From: a bacterium | GTDB taxonomy: Bacteria > BMS3Abin14 | NCBI GenBank assembly: GCA_029210545.1 | Contig: JARGFV010000011.1 | Span: forward strand, 1 to 39,745 | Reading direction: 5' to 3' | Length of the DNA stretch: 39,745 nt | Part shown: piece after piece, positions 1 through 9,028 of the stretch | Numbering within the stretch: the stretch's first letter is position 1 | Layout: every line of letters begins with the position of its first letter | Notes under the pieces: generated by a model | What the model was told of the DNA's origin: nothing | Seen by the model: only the letters and a program-made list of their open reading frames with translations | The model's database searches: none | Translations under genes and position numbers: made by a program

Positions 1-270
<270 letters not shown>

Positions 271-315
271 GGCCGACAACGGCTTTCGCAGGTTAATATC
301 AGGAGGATCGGCAAG

Positions 316-630
316 GTGATGGACCAGCAGAAGATCAGAATCAAGCTAAAGGCGTATGACTACAGGATCCTGGATACCTCGGTCAATGAGATCGTGGAAA
401 CCGCCAAACGTACCGGCGCCAGGGTCTGCGGACCCATCCCGTTGCCGACAAGACGCAGCATCTACACTGTGCTTCGCGGGCCACACATCGACAAGAAGTC
501 CAGGGAACAGTTCGAGATCCGTATCCACAAGCGCATGCTCGACATCGTTGATCCCACCCCCCAGACCGTCGATGCACTCATGAAGCTGGACCTTTCCGCA
601 GGTGTGGATGTGGAGATTAAACTCTCGTAA
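316..630 (+). CDS. rpsJ: 30S ribosomal protein S10
   Basis: S10 sits in the 30S head and, as NusE, also takes part in transcription antitermination with NusB. The protein is about 103 residues, the normal length. It shows the typical opening [15 protein letters not shown], the central GPIPLPT loop and the closing sequence around [24 protein letters not shown] at 301-306 lies 9 nt before GTG 316 and 12 nt before ATG 319, so either codon may be the start. The next gene, 14 nt downstream, is rplD and not the expected rplC. Confidence 0.96.
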   Translation: MMDQQKIRIKLKAYDYRILDTSVNEIVETAKRTGARVCGPIPLPTRRSIYTVLRGPHIDKKSREQFEIRIHKRMLDIVDPTPQTVDALMKLDLSAGVDVEIKLS

Positions 631-644
631 GGGGGTAAAGGAAC

Positions 645-1265
645 ATGCCACAGATGGACCTCCTAAATATCAAGAATGAAGTCGTGGGCAAGGTTGAGCT
701 TGCCCCGTGGTGGCAGGAATCCGGCAACCCCTCCCTCATCCACCAGGCCGTTACGGCGGCCAGGGCGGGGGCAAGGAGAGGGACTCACGCCTCCAAGGGC
801 CGCGCTGACGTGTCCGGTGGGGGAAGGAAACCCTTCCGCCAGAAAGGGACGGGCCGCGCACGGCAGGGGACGATCCGCGCACCTCACATGAGGGGCGGGG
901 GTACTGTCTTCGGACCACAGCCCAGGGACTACAGCAAGTCCATAAACAAGAAGATGTCCCGCAAGGCCCTCCAGGGCGCTCTTGCCTACAAAGCGGCCAC
1001 CGATAACCTCGTGGTCCTTGAGGAACTCGTGCTGGAGGCGCCAAAGACAAGGGAGTTTGTCGCGGCCATGGACCGGTTCGACGTGATCAGCGCTCTCGTC
1101 GTGGTTGATCAGATCACCGAAGAGCTCATGAGGGCATCGTCCAACCTCACCTGGATAAAGGTCGTGATTCCTGAAAACGTCAACATCTACGATGTCCTGT
1201 TGTTCGAGAAGTTCATCGTGGCCAGTAAGGCGCTTGAGGCGCTGGAAGGAGCGCTGATCGCATGA
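645..1265 (+). CDS. rplD: 50S ribosomal protein L4
   Basis: L4 binds 23S rRNA, and its extended loop lines the peptide exit tunnel near the constriction. In E. coli it also represses the S10 operon. The protein has 206 residues, a usual length. The N terminus [19 protein letters not shown] is complete and the conserved loop with [21 protein letters not shown] is intact. The start ATG 645 follows a short AAAGGAA site. It stands directly after rpsJ where rplC would be expected, yet its own sequence shows no chimeric end. Its last bases overlap rplW by 4 nt. Confidence 0.95.
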   Translation: MPQMDLLNIKNEVVGKVELAPWWQESGNPSLIHQAVTAARAGARRGTHASKGRADVSGGGRKPFRQKGTGRARQGTIRAPHMRGGGTVFGPQPRDYSKSINKKMSRKALQGALAYKAATDNLVVLEELVLEAPKTREFVAAMDRFDVISALVVVDQITEELMRASSNLTWIKVVIPENVNIYDVLLFEKFIVASKALEALEGALIA

Positions 1266-1552
1266 GACCCTACGGTCAGGTTATCATCAGGCCCCTTCTG
1301 ACAGAGAAAAACGCTGTCCTGAAGGAGACCCTCAACAAGGTGGCCTTCGAGGTTGCGCCCAACGCCAACAAGATCGAGATCAAGAAGGCTGTGGAAGAGG
1401 CGTTCAAGGTGTCGGTGGATTCGGTCAACATCCTCAATGTCCGCGGCAAGATCAAGCGCCTGGGCAGGAGTTTCGGCAAACGCCGGGACTGGAAGAAGGC
1501 AGTGGTGACCCTGAAAAAGGGCAGCACCATCGAATTCTTCGAGGGGATCTAG
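1262..1552 (+). CDS. rplW: 50S ribosomal protein L23
   Basis: L23 lies at the polypeptide exit and is a docking site for trigger factor and SRP. The 96-residue protein shows the family opening RPLLTEKN, a central VNILNVRGKIKRLGR segment and GRSFGKRRDWKKAVVTL. It starts within an ATGA overlap with rplD, which indicates translational coupling. The stop codon TAG 1550-1552 is shared with the first bases of a palindromic repeat (AGGAGTCTGC), so the repeat begins exactly at the gene end. Confidence 0.95.
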   Translation: MRPYGQVIIRPLLTEKNAVLKETLNKVAFEVAPNANKIEIKKAVEEAFKVSVDSVNILNVRGKIKRLGRSFGKRRDWKKAVVTLKKGSTIEFFEGI

Positions 1553-1583
1553 GAGTCTGCCGAAGAGATGCACGCAGACTCCT
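1551..1583 (+). repeat. REP-like palindrome in the rplW-rplB gap
   Basis: AGGAGTCTGC (1551-1560) pairs with GCAGACTCCT (1574-1583), giving a 10-bp perfect stem with a 13-nt loop that begins CGAAGAGA. It matches the left hairpin of the GGAGCCTGTCGGAGAACC family seen at 8219, 15743, 26900, 36352 and 39618. It widens the rplW-rplB gap to 118 nt inside an otherwise tightly packed operon and could act as an mRNA stem-loop. No U-tract follows, so it is not a typical terminator. Confidence 0.75.
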
Positions 1584-1670
1584 GGGTATAAATATCCATC
1601 AACCCGGAGTCAAATGAGTTCTTGAAAAACAGCGAGAAATGAAAAGGACAGGGCAAGGAGCGATAAGAAT

Positions 1671-2495
1671 ATGGCTATCAGGAAACTGAAACCTACATCG
1701 CCGGGACGGCGGTTCCAGACGATCAACGATTTTGCCGAGGTCACGACCAGCAAGCCCGAAAAGAGCCTCCTCGCACCTCTGAAGAAAACCGGGGGGAGGA
1801 ACAACACCGGGCGGGTCACCGCATGGCAGAGGGGCGGAGGGCACAAGCGCCGATACCGGATCATCGATTTCAAGAGGGACAAGTTCGGTATCCCGGCCAG
1901 GGTCCGCTCCATCGAGTACGATCCGAACCGCAGCGCCTATATCGCTTTGCTAGTTTACGCCGACGGAGAGAAACGCTATATCCTGGCTCCCCAGAACCTG
2001 AACGTGGGGGACGAGGTCATCAGCGATGAGAAGACCGATATCAGGCCCGGAAACGCCATGAAACTGCGTAATACGCCTTTGGGGACCCAGGTCCACAATG
2101 TGGAACTTAAAGAGGGCAAGGGCGGACAGATGGTACGCAGCGCTGGGAATTACGCCCAGCTCATGGCCAAGGAGGGTGATTTCGCGACCTTGCGGCTTCC
2201 CTCGGGAGAGATACGGATGGTACGTCTCGATTGCATGGTCACGGTAGGCCAGCTGGGCAACACCCAGCATGAGATCGTTTCCATTGGTAAAGCCGGCCGT
2301 TCAAGGTGGCTGGGCCGCAGGCCCAACGTGAGGGGCGTTGCCATGAACCCCGTCGACCACCCCATGGGCGGCGGCGAGGGGAAGAGCTCCGGCGGACGGC
2401 ATCCCTGCACACCTTGGGGTAAGCCGACAAAAGGCTACAAGACCAGGAGCAAAAACAAGAATTCTGACCGCTATATCGTGAAGCGGCGGTCCTAG
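1671..2495 (+). CDS. rplB: 50S ribosomal protein L2
   Basis: L2 helps assemble the peptidyl-transferase region and bridges the subunits. The protein has 274 residues, as in most bacteria. It starts [15 protein letters not shown], carries the RNA-binding OB/SH3-type core and has the invariant C-terminal segment [20 protein letters not shown]. That segment contains the histidine known to be important for peptidyl-transferase assembly. ATG 1671 is preceded by CAAGGAG. The unusually wide gap upstream holds a palindromic repeat. Confidence 0.97.
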   Translation: MAIRKLKPTSPGRRFQTINDFAEVTTSKPEKSLLAPLKKTGGRNNTGRVTAWQRGGGHKRRYRIIDFKRDKFGIPARVRSIEYDPNRSAYIALLVYADGEKRYILAPQNLNVGDEVISDEKTDIRPGNAMKLRNTPLGTQVHNVELKEGKGGQMVRSAGNYAQLMAKEGDFATLRLPSGEIRMVRLDCMVTVGQLGNTQHEIVSIGKAGRSRWLGRRPNVRGVAMNPVDHPMGGGEGKSSGGRHPCTPWGKPTKGYKTRSKNKNSDRYIVKRRS

Positions 2496-2510
2496 ACCGG
2501 GAGGATTGCG

Positions 2511-2792
2511 TTGGCCAGGTCCATAAAAAAAGGTCCCTTCGTGGACGACCACCTCACCAAGAAGGTGCAGACCATGGAGGAAAGCGGGGAGAAGAGGGTC
2601 GTCAGGACATGGTCGAGAAGGTCCATGATCCTACCCGAGATGGTCGGGTACACTTTCGCCGTCCACAACGGGAAAATCTTTGTGCCGGTCTTCGTCAGCG
2701 AGAACATGGTAGGCCACAGGCTCGGCGAGTTCTCGCCCACGAGGACATACAAGGGTCACACGTCAAAGGCTGACAGGAGAGGCAAGAGGTAA
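2511..2792 (+). CDS. rpsS: 30S ribosomal protein S19
   Basis: S19 pairs with S13 in the 30S head near the A and P sites. The 93-residue product starts [15 protein letters not shown], has the core [20 protein letters not shown] and ends [16 protein letters not shown], all family signatures. The start is TTG at 2511, 15 nt after the rplB stop and preceded by GGGAGGA. This is one of several TTG starts in essential genes here. Confidence 0.95.
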   Translation: MARSIKKGPFVDDHLTKKVQTMEESGEKRVVRTWSRRSMILPEMVGYTFAVHNGKIFVPVFVSENMVGHRLGEFSPTRTYKGHTSKADRRGKR

Positions 2793-2818
2793 GCTTGTCT
2801 TACCAGCGAGGATAAGTC

Positions 2819-3151
2819 ATGGAATCGACTGCAAAAGCCAGATATGTCCGCATTGCCCCGAGAAAACTCAGGCTCGTGATGGACATGGTTAGAGGTAAGC
2901 CGGTGGAAGATGCTCTTCGCACCCTCGGGCTTGTGAGAAAGAGCGCGTCGCCGGTACTCGCAAAGGTGATCAAGTCTGCCCTGGCCAACGCCGGGAACAA
3001 CCACGGTATGAACACGGACAGCCTTTTCATCAAGGAGGCCTATGTCGATGAGGGGCCGACCCTTAAACGGTTCATGCCAAGGGCTATGGGCCGGGCGACT
3101 GCGATCAGGAAAAGGACGAGCCACATCACCGTCGTCCTTTCCGAGAAATAA
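2819..3151 (+). CDS. rplV: 50S ribosomal protein L22
   Basis: L22 contacts all 23S rRNA domains, and its beta-hairpin lines the exit tunnel where macrolides act. The 110-residue product shows [20 protein letters not shown] at the N terminus, then [17 protein letters not shown] and a tunnel hairpin around [20 protein letters not shown]. It lies in a tight series between rpsS and rpsC, and its stop overlaps the AGGAGGAG site used by rpsC. Confidence 0.96.
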   Translation: MESTAKARYVRIAPRKLRLVMDMVRGKPVEDALRTLGLVRKSASPVLAKVIKSALANAGNNHGMNTDSLFIKEAYVDEGPTLKRFMPRAMGRATAIRKRTSHITVVLSEK

Positions 3152-3161
3152 GGAGGAGATT

Positions 3162-3818
3162 TTGGGCCAGAAAGTCCACCCGAAGGGGTTCCGCCTGGGG
3201 ATCATCAAGGACTGGGATTCCCGCTGGTACGCTGAGAAGGATTACGCCAAGCTGCTCCACGAGGATATCCGTATCCGCGGCTTTATCAAGGAGAGGCTTT
3301 TTAACGCGGGTGTTTCCAGTATCATCATCGAAAGAACGGCCAAGCGGGCCAGGATCAACATCCACGCCGCGCGCCCTGGGATCATCATCGGTAAGAAGGG
3401 CTCCGAAGTGGAAGTGCTTCGCCGCGAGATCCAGAAGATGACCGACAAGGACATCTTCATCAACATCGTCGAGGTGCGCAAGGCCGAGATCGAGGCCCAG
3501 CTCGTGGCTGAGAACATCGCCGGGCAGCTGGAACGGAGGGTCGCTTTCCGCCGTGCCCTCAAACGCAGCGTGTCTTCCGCACTGCGGTTTGGCGCCGAGG
3601 GGATCAAGGTCATGGTGGCCGGCCGTCTTAACGGGGCTGAAATGTCCAGGCGCGAGTGGTACCGGGAGGGGAGGGTTCCCCTGCAGACCCTTCGTGCCGA
3701 CATCGATTACGGCTTCGCAGAGGCCCATACTACCTACGGGATCATCGGCGTGAAGGTCTGGGTCTTCAAGGGTGAAGTGACCGACCAGAGCACCAGCAGG
3801 GATGAAAGCAGGGCCTGA
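3162..3818 (+). CDS. rpsC: 30S ribosomal protein S3
   Basis: S3 forms part of the mRNA entry channel and has helicase activity with S4 and S5. Translation from TTG 3162 gives 218 residues beginning [14 protein letters not shown], the exact family start, with AGGAGGAG 8 nt upstream. A longer frame reaches back into rplV but has no family match there. A type II KH domain with GIIIGKKG is present, followed by the C-terminal [20 protein letters not shown] signature. Confidence 0.95.
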   Translation: MGQKVHPKGFRLGIIKDWDSRWYAEKDYAKLLHEDIRIRGFIKERLFNAGVSSIIIERTAKRARINIHAARPGIIIGKKGSEVEVLRREIQKMTDKDIFINIVEVRKAEIEAQLVAENIAGQLERRVAFRRALKRSVSSALRFGAEGIKVMVAGRLNGAEMSRREWYREGRVPLQTLRADIDYGFAEAHTTYGIIGVKVWVFKGEVTDQSTSRDESRA

Positions 3819-3891
3819 CATGGGCCTGGCCAGGATCAGATAAGACCAGTGATGAGGGCGCCCGAGAAGGGGGCCATTGGGAGACAGCGTC

Positions 3892-4308
3892 ATGTTGATG
3901 CCAAAGAAAGTCAAATTCAGGAAGCAGATGAAGGGCCGTATGAGGGGCATGGCCATGCGCGGCAACAAGCTGAGCTTCGGCGATTTCGGTCTTCAGGCCC
4001 TGACCCCTGGATGGATCACCGCGAGGCAGATCGAGTCCGCACGTATCGCCATCACGAGGCACGTCAAGAGGGGCGGTAAGGTCTGGATCCGGATCTTCCC
4101 GCACAAGCCCATCACCAAAAAGCCTGCCGAGACGCGGATGGGTAAGGGTAAAGGCTCCCCAGAGGCCTGGGTAGCCGTGGTCAAGCCCGGCCGGGTCCTT
4201 TATGAGCTCGAGGGCGTGACGGAAACCGTGGCCCGTGAGGCCATGAGGCTCGCTTCCCACAAACTTCCCATCAAGACGAAGATCCTTGCCAGGGAGGATG
4301 TGCGATGA
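3892..4308 (+). CDS. rplP: 50S ribosomal protein L16
   Basis: L16 sits near the A-site tRNA elbow and is needed for late 50S assembly. ATG 3892 gives a 138-residue protein starting [17 protein letters not shown], as in homologues, with GGGAG upstream. Other hallmarks are [43 protein letters not shown] and [14 protein letters not shown] 73-nt gap separates it from rpsC. Its end overlaps rpmC by 4 nt. Confidence 0.96.
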   Translation: MLMPKKVKFRKQMKGRMRGMAMRGNKLSFGDFGLQALTPGWITARQIESARIAITRHVKRGGKVWIRIFPHKPITKKPAETRMGKGKGSPEAWVAVVKPGRVLYELEGVTETVAREAMRLASHKLPIKTKILAREDVR

Positions 4309-4511
4309 AAGCCACTGAACTGAAGGACCTGACTCTGGACGAGCTTCGCCAGAAGGAAAATGACCTTAATTCTGAACTGTTCAACCTTCGTTTCCAGCTC
4401 GCCACCAGCCAGCTGGAAAACCCCATGCGGCTGCCCCTGACACGGAGAGATCTCGCGCGGGTCAAGACTGTTATCGCCGAGAAAGAGCGTGCGGCCGAGA
4501 GGACTGAATGA
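4305..4511 (+). CDS. rpmC: 50S ribosomal protein L29
   Basis: L29 is a small two-helix protein near the tunnel exit beside L23. The 68-residue product opens [20 protein letters not shown]. It has the conserved [20 protein letters not shown] and ends in a helix with [10 protein letters not shown]. It starts in an ATGA overlap with rplP, and its end overlaps rpsQ, indicating coupled translation. Confidence 0.94.
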   Translation: MKATELKDLTLDELRQKENDLNSELFNLRFQLATSQLENPMRLPLTRRDLARVKTVIAEKERAAERTE

Positions 4512-4780
4512 TGCCAGAAGCCATCAGCACAGAACGGAAGATCATTGTCGGAAAAGTGGTGAGCAACCGCATGGAAAAGACAGCCGTGGTCCAGGTACAG
4601 CGGCGCTTTGCCCACCCCGTTTACAAGAAATTCGTGAGCAAGCGGGTCAAATACAAGATCCACGACGAACAAAACGACCTCAAAGTGGGTGACACTGTAC
4701 GGATCGTGGAGACCAGGCCTCTGTCGAAAGACAAGAGGTGGCGTCTCCTTGAGATCCTCGAGCGGGCCCCGCAGGACTGA
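4508..4780 (+). CDS. rpsQ: 30S ribosomal protein S17
   Basis: S17 is an OB-fold protein that binds 16S rRNA early in 30S assembly. The roughly 90-residue product contains [39 protein letters not shown] and [18 protein letters not shown], which are diagnostic. Two ATG codons stand in a row at 4508 and 4511; the second gives MPEAIS. The gene overlaps the end of rpmC by 4 nt if the first is used. Confidence 0.95.
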   Translation: MMPEAISTERKIIVGKVVSNRMEKTAVVQVQRRFAHPVYKKFVSKRVKYKIHDEQNDLKVGDTVRIVETRPLSKDKRWRLLEILERAPQD

Positions 4781-4808
4781 TCGAGCTTCGCCAGAGAGGG
4801 ATTGAGAG

Positions 4809-5177
4809 ATGATCAAGGTTGAGACGGTGCTGGATGTGGCCGACAACAGCGGTGCCAAAAAGGTCCTGTGTTTCAGGATCCTCGGCGGCTCGAAGCGAAA
4901 GTCGGCAAGCGTGGGCGATGTTATCGTGGTTTCCATCAAGGAAGCCGCGCCGGAATCGAAGGTTAAAAAGGGTGACGTCCACCGGGCCGTCATCGTCAGG
5001 ACAAAGAAAGAGGTCCGCAGGGCGGACGGATCCTACATCCGTTTCGACAACAACGCTGCGGTTATCATCAACGAGGCCCGGGAGCCTGTCGGGACCCGTA
5101 TTTTCGGCCCCATCGCCAGGGAGCTGCGCGGGAAGAACTTCATGAAGATTGTTTCCCTCGCACCTGAGGTCCTCTAG
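4809..5177 (+). CDS. rplN: 50S ribosomal protein L14
   Basis: L14 forms intersubunit bridges and is the docking point for the silencing factor RsfS. It has exactly 122 residues, the family norm. It opens [20 protein letters not shown], continues through [20 protein letters not shown] and [20 protein letters not shown], and ends [17 protein letters not shown] precedes ATG 4809. This is the first gene of the classical spc block. Confidence 0.97.
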   Translation: MIKVETVLDVADNSGAKKVLCFRILGGSKRKSASVGDVIVVSIKEAAPESKVKKGDVHRAVIVRTKKEVRRADGSYIRFDNNAAVIINEAREPVGTRIFGPIARELRGKNFMKIVSLAPEVL

Positions 5178-5186
5178 GAGACTGCC

Positions 5187-5507
5187 ATGGCCGGGATCGC
5201 CATCAGAAAAAACGACTTCGTCGTCGTCACGGCGGGTAAGGAAAAAGGGAAAAAAGGCAAGGTCCTGAAAATCCTCAGGGAAAAGGACCGGGTTATCGTC
5301 GAGAAGGTGAACTTTGTCAAGCGACACCAGAAGCCCTCAAGTGCCCAGAAGCAGGGCGGGATCATCGAGCGCGAAGGTTCGCTGCATCTGTCCAACGTCA
5401 TGCTTTTCTGTGAAAAATGCGCAAAGGGTGTCAGGGTCCGCAGGCAGCGCCTCGACGACGGCAAAGTCGTCAGGTTGTGCGCCGGCTGCGGTGAATCCTT
5501 TGATTGA
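5187..5507 (+). CDS. rplX: 50S ribosomal protein L24
   Basis: L24 is an assembly initiator with a KOW motif. The 106-residue product starts MAGIAIRKNDFVVVTAGKEK, then GKVLKILREKDRVIVEKVNF, and carries the IIEREGSLHLSNVML signature. The C-terminal part contains two paired cysteine motifs (CEKC near residue 75 and CAGC near residue 99) that look like a zinc ribbon, seen in some bacterial L24 proteins and absent from others. ATG 5187 is 9 nt after the rplN stop. Confidence 0.94.
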   Translation: MAGIAIRKNDFVVVTAGKEKGKKGKVLKILREKDRVIVEKVNFVKRHQKPSSAQKQGGIIEREGSLHLSNVMLFCEKCAKGVRVRRQRLDDGKVVRLCAGCGESFD

Positions 5508-5523
5508 CCGGGAGTGATTCTCC

Positions 5524-6063
5524 ATGAATGAGATCCAGAGAAAATACAAGGAAGAGATCGTGCCGGCCATGATGAAGACGTTCAGCTACGTCAACATCAT
5601 GGAGGTCCCCAGGGTTGAGAAAGTGGTCCTCAACATGGGGCTCGGAGACGCCCTGGAAAATGCCCGGGTCCTGGACACCTCCATGGAGGAACTTGCCAGG
5701 ATCACCGGCCAGAAGCCCGTTCTCACAAGGGCCAGGAAGTCCATCGCCAACTTCAAACTGCGTGAGGGAAACCCCATAGGATGCCGGGTCACCCTGAGAA
5801 AACAGCGCATGTACGACTTCCTGTACCGCCTTCTCAACATCGCCCTTCCCCGTGTCAGGGACTTCAAGGGGGCCTCTCCCCGCGGGTTCGATGGCCGGGG
5901 CAACTACACCCTGGGTGTCCGCGAGCAGCTCATCTTTCCTGAGATCAACTACGACGATGTCGAGAAGATCAAGGGGATGAATATCACTATTGTCACGTCC
6001 GCCAAGACCGACGAAGAGGCGAAGGAACTCCTCAACCTCTTCGGTGTTCCGTTCAGGAAGTAG
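5524..6063 (+). CDS. rplE: 50S ribosomal protein L5
   Basis: L5 binds 5S rRNA in the central protuberance and contacts P-site tRNA. The 179-residue product shows [46 protein letters not shown] and [20 protein letters not shown], all characteristic. It ends [18 protein letters not shown] lies upstream of ATG 5524, 16 nt after rplX. Confidence 0.97.
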   Translation: MNEIQRKYKEEIVPAMMKTFSYVNIMEVPRVEKVVLNMGLGDALENARVLDTSMEELARITGQKPVLTRARKSIANFKLREGNPIGCRVTLRKQRMYDFLYRLLNIALPRVRDFKGASPRGFDGRGNYTLGVREQLIFPEINYDDVEKIKGMNITIVTSAKTDEEAKELLNLFGVPFRK

Positions 6064-6076
6064 GACTGGAGAAGAA

Positions 6077-6262
6077 ATGGCTAAAAAATCCCTTGTCAAC
6101 AAGGCCAAAAGTAAACCCAAATTCGCTGTCCGCGGATACAACAGGTGTCCCCTCTGCGGCCGTTCAAGGGCTTATTTGAGGCGGTTCGCCATGTGCCGCA
6201 TCTGTTTCAGGAACCGCGCCCTTGCCGGAGAAATCCCGGGCGTCGTCAAAGCGAGCTGGTAG
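6077..6262 (+). CDS. rpsN: 30S ribosomal protein S14, zinc-binding type
   Basis: S14 helps assemble the 30S head with S3 and S10. From ATG 6077 the product is 61 residues, the short zinc-binding (type Z) form. CPLC and CRIC motifs flank [12 protein letters not shown], and the end reads [15 protein letters not shown] longer open frame starts inside rplE but the family start is ATG 6077, with GGAGAAG upstream. The cysteine pattern is complete, so no zinc-free paralogue is implied here. Confidence 0.96.
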   Translation: MAKKSLVNKAKSKPKFAVRGYNRCPLCGRSRAYLRRFAMCRICFRNRALAGEIPGVVKASW

Positions 6263-6275
6263 GAGGAAAGCTATC

Positions 6276-6674
6276 ATGTCAATGACCGATCCCATTGCCG
6301 ACATGCTCACCAGGGTCCGCAATGCCCTCATGTCAGGTAAGGAGAAAGTGGACGTTCCAGCGTCCACGGTGAAGGAAGGCATCGCCCGGATCTTGCGGGA
6401 CGAGGGTTATATCATCAATTACAGGGTTATCGAGGATAACAAGCAGGGGATTATCCGCATTACCCTGAAATACGGGGAGGTGGATACGCCCGCCATCGAG
6501 AAACTGCAGAGGATCAGCAAGCCTGGCCGGCGTGTCTACGTGCCCGCAAAGGAGGTCCCCAGGGTCCTCAACGGACTTGGCATCGCCATCCTGTCCACCT
6601 CGAAGGGGATTCTCACCAACCGTGAGTCCAAATTGCAGAACGTGGGCGGAGAGGTCCTCTGTTACATATGGTAA
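6276..6674 (+). CDS. rpsH: 30S ribosomal protein S8
   Basis: S8 binds the central domain of 16S rRNA and in E. coli represses the spc operon by binding its mRNA. ATG 6276 gives 132 residues, starting [20 protein letters not shown], the family start, with AGGAGG at 6261-6266. The C-terminal [12 protein letters not shown] and GGEVLCYIW signatures are present. It lies 13 nt after rpsN. Confidence 0.96.
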   Translation: MSMTDPIADMLTRVRNALMSGKEKVDVPASTVKEGIARILRDEGYIINYRVIEDNKQGIIRITLKYGEVDTPAIEKLQRISKPGRRVYVPAKEVPRVLNGLGIAILSTSKGILTNRESKLQNVGGEVLCYIW

Positions 6675-6729
6675 TACCTTCCCGGGCCGCCAGGTACCGG
6701 TACGGGACAACTTTTCGGAGCGATGAGAC

Positions 6730-7266
6730 ATGTCCAGAATAGGTAAGCAGCCAATACCAGTGCCCGGCGGGGTCGATGTGAAGCTCGACAACAGGACCCT
6801 GACGGTGAAAGGTCCCAGGGGGTTTTTGATCCGCGACCTGCCCCTGGGCGTCGACATCGAGATAGACAGCGGTGAGATCCGGGTTCTTCCACCTTCGAGG
6901 CCCAAAGAGAAGACGGCATTTCAGGGGCTGACACGCAGCCTGATCCACAACATGGTGGTGGGCGTTTCCGAAGGGTACAAGAAGGAACTCGATATGGTCG
7001 GCGTCGGGTATCGAGCCATGGCCAAGGGCAGATCCCTGGAGATCCATGTCGGCTTTTCGCACCCGGTGGATTTCAACCTTCCCGACGGGATCACGGCTGA
7101 CGTCGACAAGAGCAACAGGATCACCGTTGAGGGGATCGACAAGGAAAAAGTAGGCCAGACAGCTGCCGACATCAGGGCCCTCAGGCCCCCCGAACCCTAC
7201 AAGGGCAAGGGCATAATGTACGTCGGGGAGAAGATCCGGCGCAAGGCCGGCAAGACCGGTGTCTAG
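6730..7266 (+). CDS. rplF: 50S ribosomal protein L6
   Basis: L6 binds helix 97 of 23S rRNA near the sarcin-ricin loop. The 178-residue product begins [17 protein letters not shown], has [44 protein letters not shown] and the C-terminal [20 protein letters not shown], the strongest L6 signature. A 55-nt gap separates it from rpsH; GGAGCGATGAGAC provides the upstream site. Confidence 0.97.
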   Translation: MSRIGKQPIPVPGGVDVKLDNRTLTVKGPRGFLIRDLPLGVDIEIDSGEIRVLPPSRPKEKTAFQGLTRSLIHNMVVGVSEGYKKELDMVGVGYRAMAKGRSLEIHVGFSHPVDFNLPDGITADVDKSNRITVEGIDKEKVGQTAADIRALRPPEPYKGKGIMYVGEKIRRKAGKTGV

Positions 7267-7289
7267 AACGGTTTTCGGAGGATAATAAA

Positions 7290-7658
7290 GTGGGCAGGAT
7301 CGAGGACAAAAAAAGGACCCGACAGGCGAGGCGCACAAGGATCAGGGGCAGGCTCCAGGGTACTACGCAAAGACCCAGGCTGTCGGTTTTCAGGAGCGCA
7401 AGGCACATTTACGCCCAGATCGTGGATGACGCTGTCGGGGCGGTATTGGCCAGCGCATCCACCATGGACAACCAGATCCGTGAGACTCTCAAGACCGGGG
7501 GCAACATGGACGCGGCCCGTGAGGTAGGAAAACTCATCGCCCAACGTGCCGCCAGCAAGAAGATCGAGAATGTGGCCTTCGATCGCGGCGGGTTTAAATA
7601 CCATGGCCGTGTCCAGGCACTTGCCGAAGCCGCGAGGGAAGGCGGACTCAAGTTTTGA
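7290..7658 (+). CDS. rplR: 50S ribosomal protein L18
   Basis: L18 carries 5S rRNA with L5 into the central protuberance. The 122-residue product has [49 protein letters not shown] and [19 protein letters not shown], all typical. The start is GTG 7290, preceded by GGAGGA at about 7277. A 34-nt gap leads to rpsE. Confidence 0.96.
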   Translation: MGRIEDKKRTRQARRTRIRGRLQGTTQRPRLSVFRSARHIYAQIVDDAVGAVLASASTMDNQIRETLKTGGNMDAAREVGKLIAQRAASKKIENVAFDRGGFKYHGRVQALAEAAREGGLKF

Positions 7659-7692
7659 CAACCTCGCAATCACACAGGACGATAGGTGCAAA

Positions 7693-8220
7693 ATGGCTAA
7701 AGCGTTAAAAAAACCGCTTCGTGACGTTACGATCGATGATACGGAACTTATTGACAAGGTTGTTTTCATCAACCGTGTAGCCAAGGTGGTCAAGGGCGGG
7801 CGCAGGTTCCGCTTCAGCGCTCTTGTCGTTGTCGGGAACGGCAAGGGCCTGGTCGGGGTTGGGCAGGGTAAGGCCAACGAGGTCCCGGAGGCTATCCGGA
7901 AGGGGATCGAGAGCGCCAAAAGGAGCCTTTTCCGGATAGCGTTGAGCGGCTCCACGATCCACCACCAGGTGATCGGCAGGTGGGGCGCCGCCAAGGTGCT
8001 CCTGAAGCCCGCAAGCGCCGGTACCGGTGTTATCGCCGGCGGGCCGGTGCGCGCTCTCATGGAGGCTGTCGGGGTCAAGGATATCCTGACCAAGTGCCTC
8101 GGAACAAATAACCCCACCAACGTTCTCAAGGCCACCATCCAGGGGCTGCAGTCAGTCAGAAGCCCTGAGGATGTCGCCAGGCTGCGCGGCAAGAAGGTCA
8201 GCGAGATCCTTCACGGCTAG
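7693..8220 (+). CDS. rpsE: 30S ribosomal protein S5
   Basis: S5 contributes to decoding accuracy and to the mRNA entry channel. ATG 7693 gives 175 residues beginning [17 protein letters not shown] longer open frame inside rplR is not supported by the family. The double-stranded RNA-binding fold and [40 protein letters not shown] and [17 protein letters not shown] motifs are clear. The stop TAG 8218-8220 overlaps the first bases of a palindromic repeat, as at rplW. Confidence 0.96.
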   Translation: MAKALKKPLRDVTIDDTELIDKVVFINRVAKVVKGGRRFRFSALVVVGNGKGLVGVGQGKANEVPEAIRKGIESAKRSLFRIALSGSTIHHQVIGRWGAAKVLLKPASAGTGVIAGGPVRALMEAVGVKDILTKCLGTNNPTNVLKATIQGLQSVRSPEDVARLRGKKVSEILHG

Positions 8221-8378
8221 GAGCCTGTCGGAGAACCCAATACAGGCTCCTGGATAATGGTCGGGTCGGTTCCACATGGTTAAGACAAGTAGCCCAAAAA
8301 AATGAATCAAGGTCTGAAAAAGGACAATGGCTGACACACTTTCCGGCAGCGTGATGAGGTTCCCCGACACGCTGCTGG
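8219..8378 (+). repeat. Two-hairpin REP/MITE-like element between rpsE and rpmD
   Basis: The left hairpin is AGGAGCCTG (8219-8227) with CAGGCTCCT (8243-8251), and its loop is TCGGAGAACCCAATA. The right hairpin is GCAGCGTG (8346-8353) with CACGCTGC (8368-8375). Read on the opposite strand, the right end is AGCAGCGTGTCGGGGAACC. It therefore shares TGTCGGnGAACC with the left end, and the two ends are in inverted orientation. The same two-ended layout occurs at 26899-27108. The element separates rpsE from rpmD by 174 nt, and its right end sits just before the rpmD ribosome binding site. Confidence 0.75.
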
Positions 8379-8394
8379 TTTGGGAGAGAGAAAG

Positions 8395-8583
8395 ATGGCC
8401 AAGATCGATGTGACATTAGTGAAAAGCACCATCGGCCGCCCCGGCAAGCACGGCATCGTCGTGCGCAGCCTGGGGCTGAGAAAACTGAACCAGACGGTTC
8501 GCCACGAAGACAACGCCTGTATCAGGGGGATGGTCAACAAGGTCTCTCACCTGTTGAAGGTCGAAACCGTGGAGGAAGAATAG
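8395..8583 (+). CDS. rpmD: 50S ribosomal protein L30
   Basis: L30 is a small 50S protein near the 5S rRNA. From ATG 8395 the product has 62 residues, beginning [20 protein letters not shown], then [18 protein letters not shown] and [15 protein letters not shown], a full L30 signature. GGGAGAG lies upstream. A repeat element fills the gap to rpsE. It abuts rplO directly: the stop codon is followed at once by the rplO ATG. Confidence 0.94.
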   Translation: MAKIDVTLVKSTIGRPGKHGIVVRSLGLRKLNQTVRHEDNACIRGMVNKVSHLLKVETVEEE

Positions 8584-9018
8584 ATGCTTAGTAATCTCAA
8601 GCCAGCCAAGGGTTCGACAAGGAAAAACCGCCGAGTCGGGCGTGGTCCCGGCAGCGGTGTCGGGAAAACAAGCGGCCGTGGTCATGGCGGTCAGTGGTCC
8701 CGATCGGGCGGTGGAGTGAAAGCAGGGTTCGAAGGCGGTCAGATGCCGCTTCAAAGGCGCCTGCCGAAGCGCGGTTTTACCAACTTGTTCCGCACCGAGT
8801 ATACCATCGTCAACCTCAGTGACCTGAACAGGGTTGAGGATGTGCAGGTCATCGATCCGGACCTCATGGTCAAGCTCAGGCTTGTCCGGAAGGGGATGCC
8901 GGTCAAGGTCCTCGCGGTTGGGGAACTTACGCGCTCCGTAACCGTCAAGGCTCACAAATTCAGCACGGCTGCCGCGGCCAAGATCGAAATGGCCGGCGGA
9001 AAAGCCGAAACCGTCTGA
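8584..9018 (+). CDS. rplO: 50S ribosomal protein L15
   Basis: L15 is a late assembly protein of the 50S core. The 144-residue product begins with the glycine/arginine-rich extension typical of L15 ([36 protein letters not shown]). It has [17 protein letters not shown] and the C-terminal [20 protein letters not shown]. Its ATG follows immediately on the rpmD stop. Confidence 0.96.
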   Translation: MLSNLKPAKGSTRKNRRVGRGPGSGVGKTSGRGHGGQWSRSGGGVKAGFEGGQMPLQRRLPKRGFTNLFRTEYTIVNLSDLNRVEDVQVIDPDLMVKLRLVRKGMPVKVLAVGELTRSVTVKAHKFSTAAAAKIEMAGGKAETV

Positions 9019-9028
9019 GGGGGCCCAC

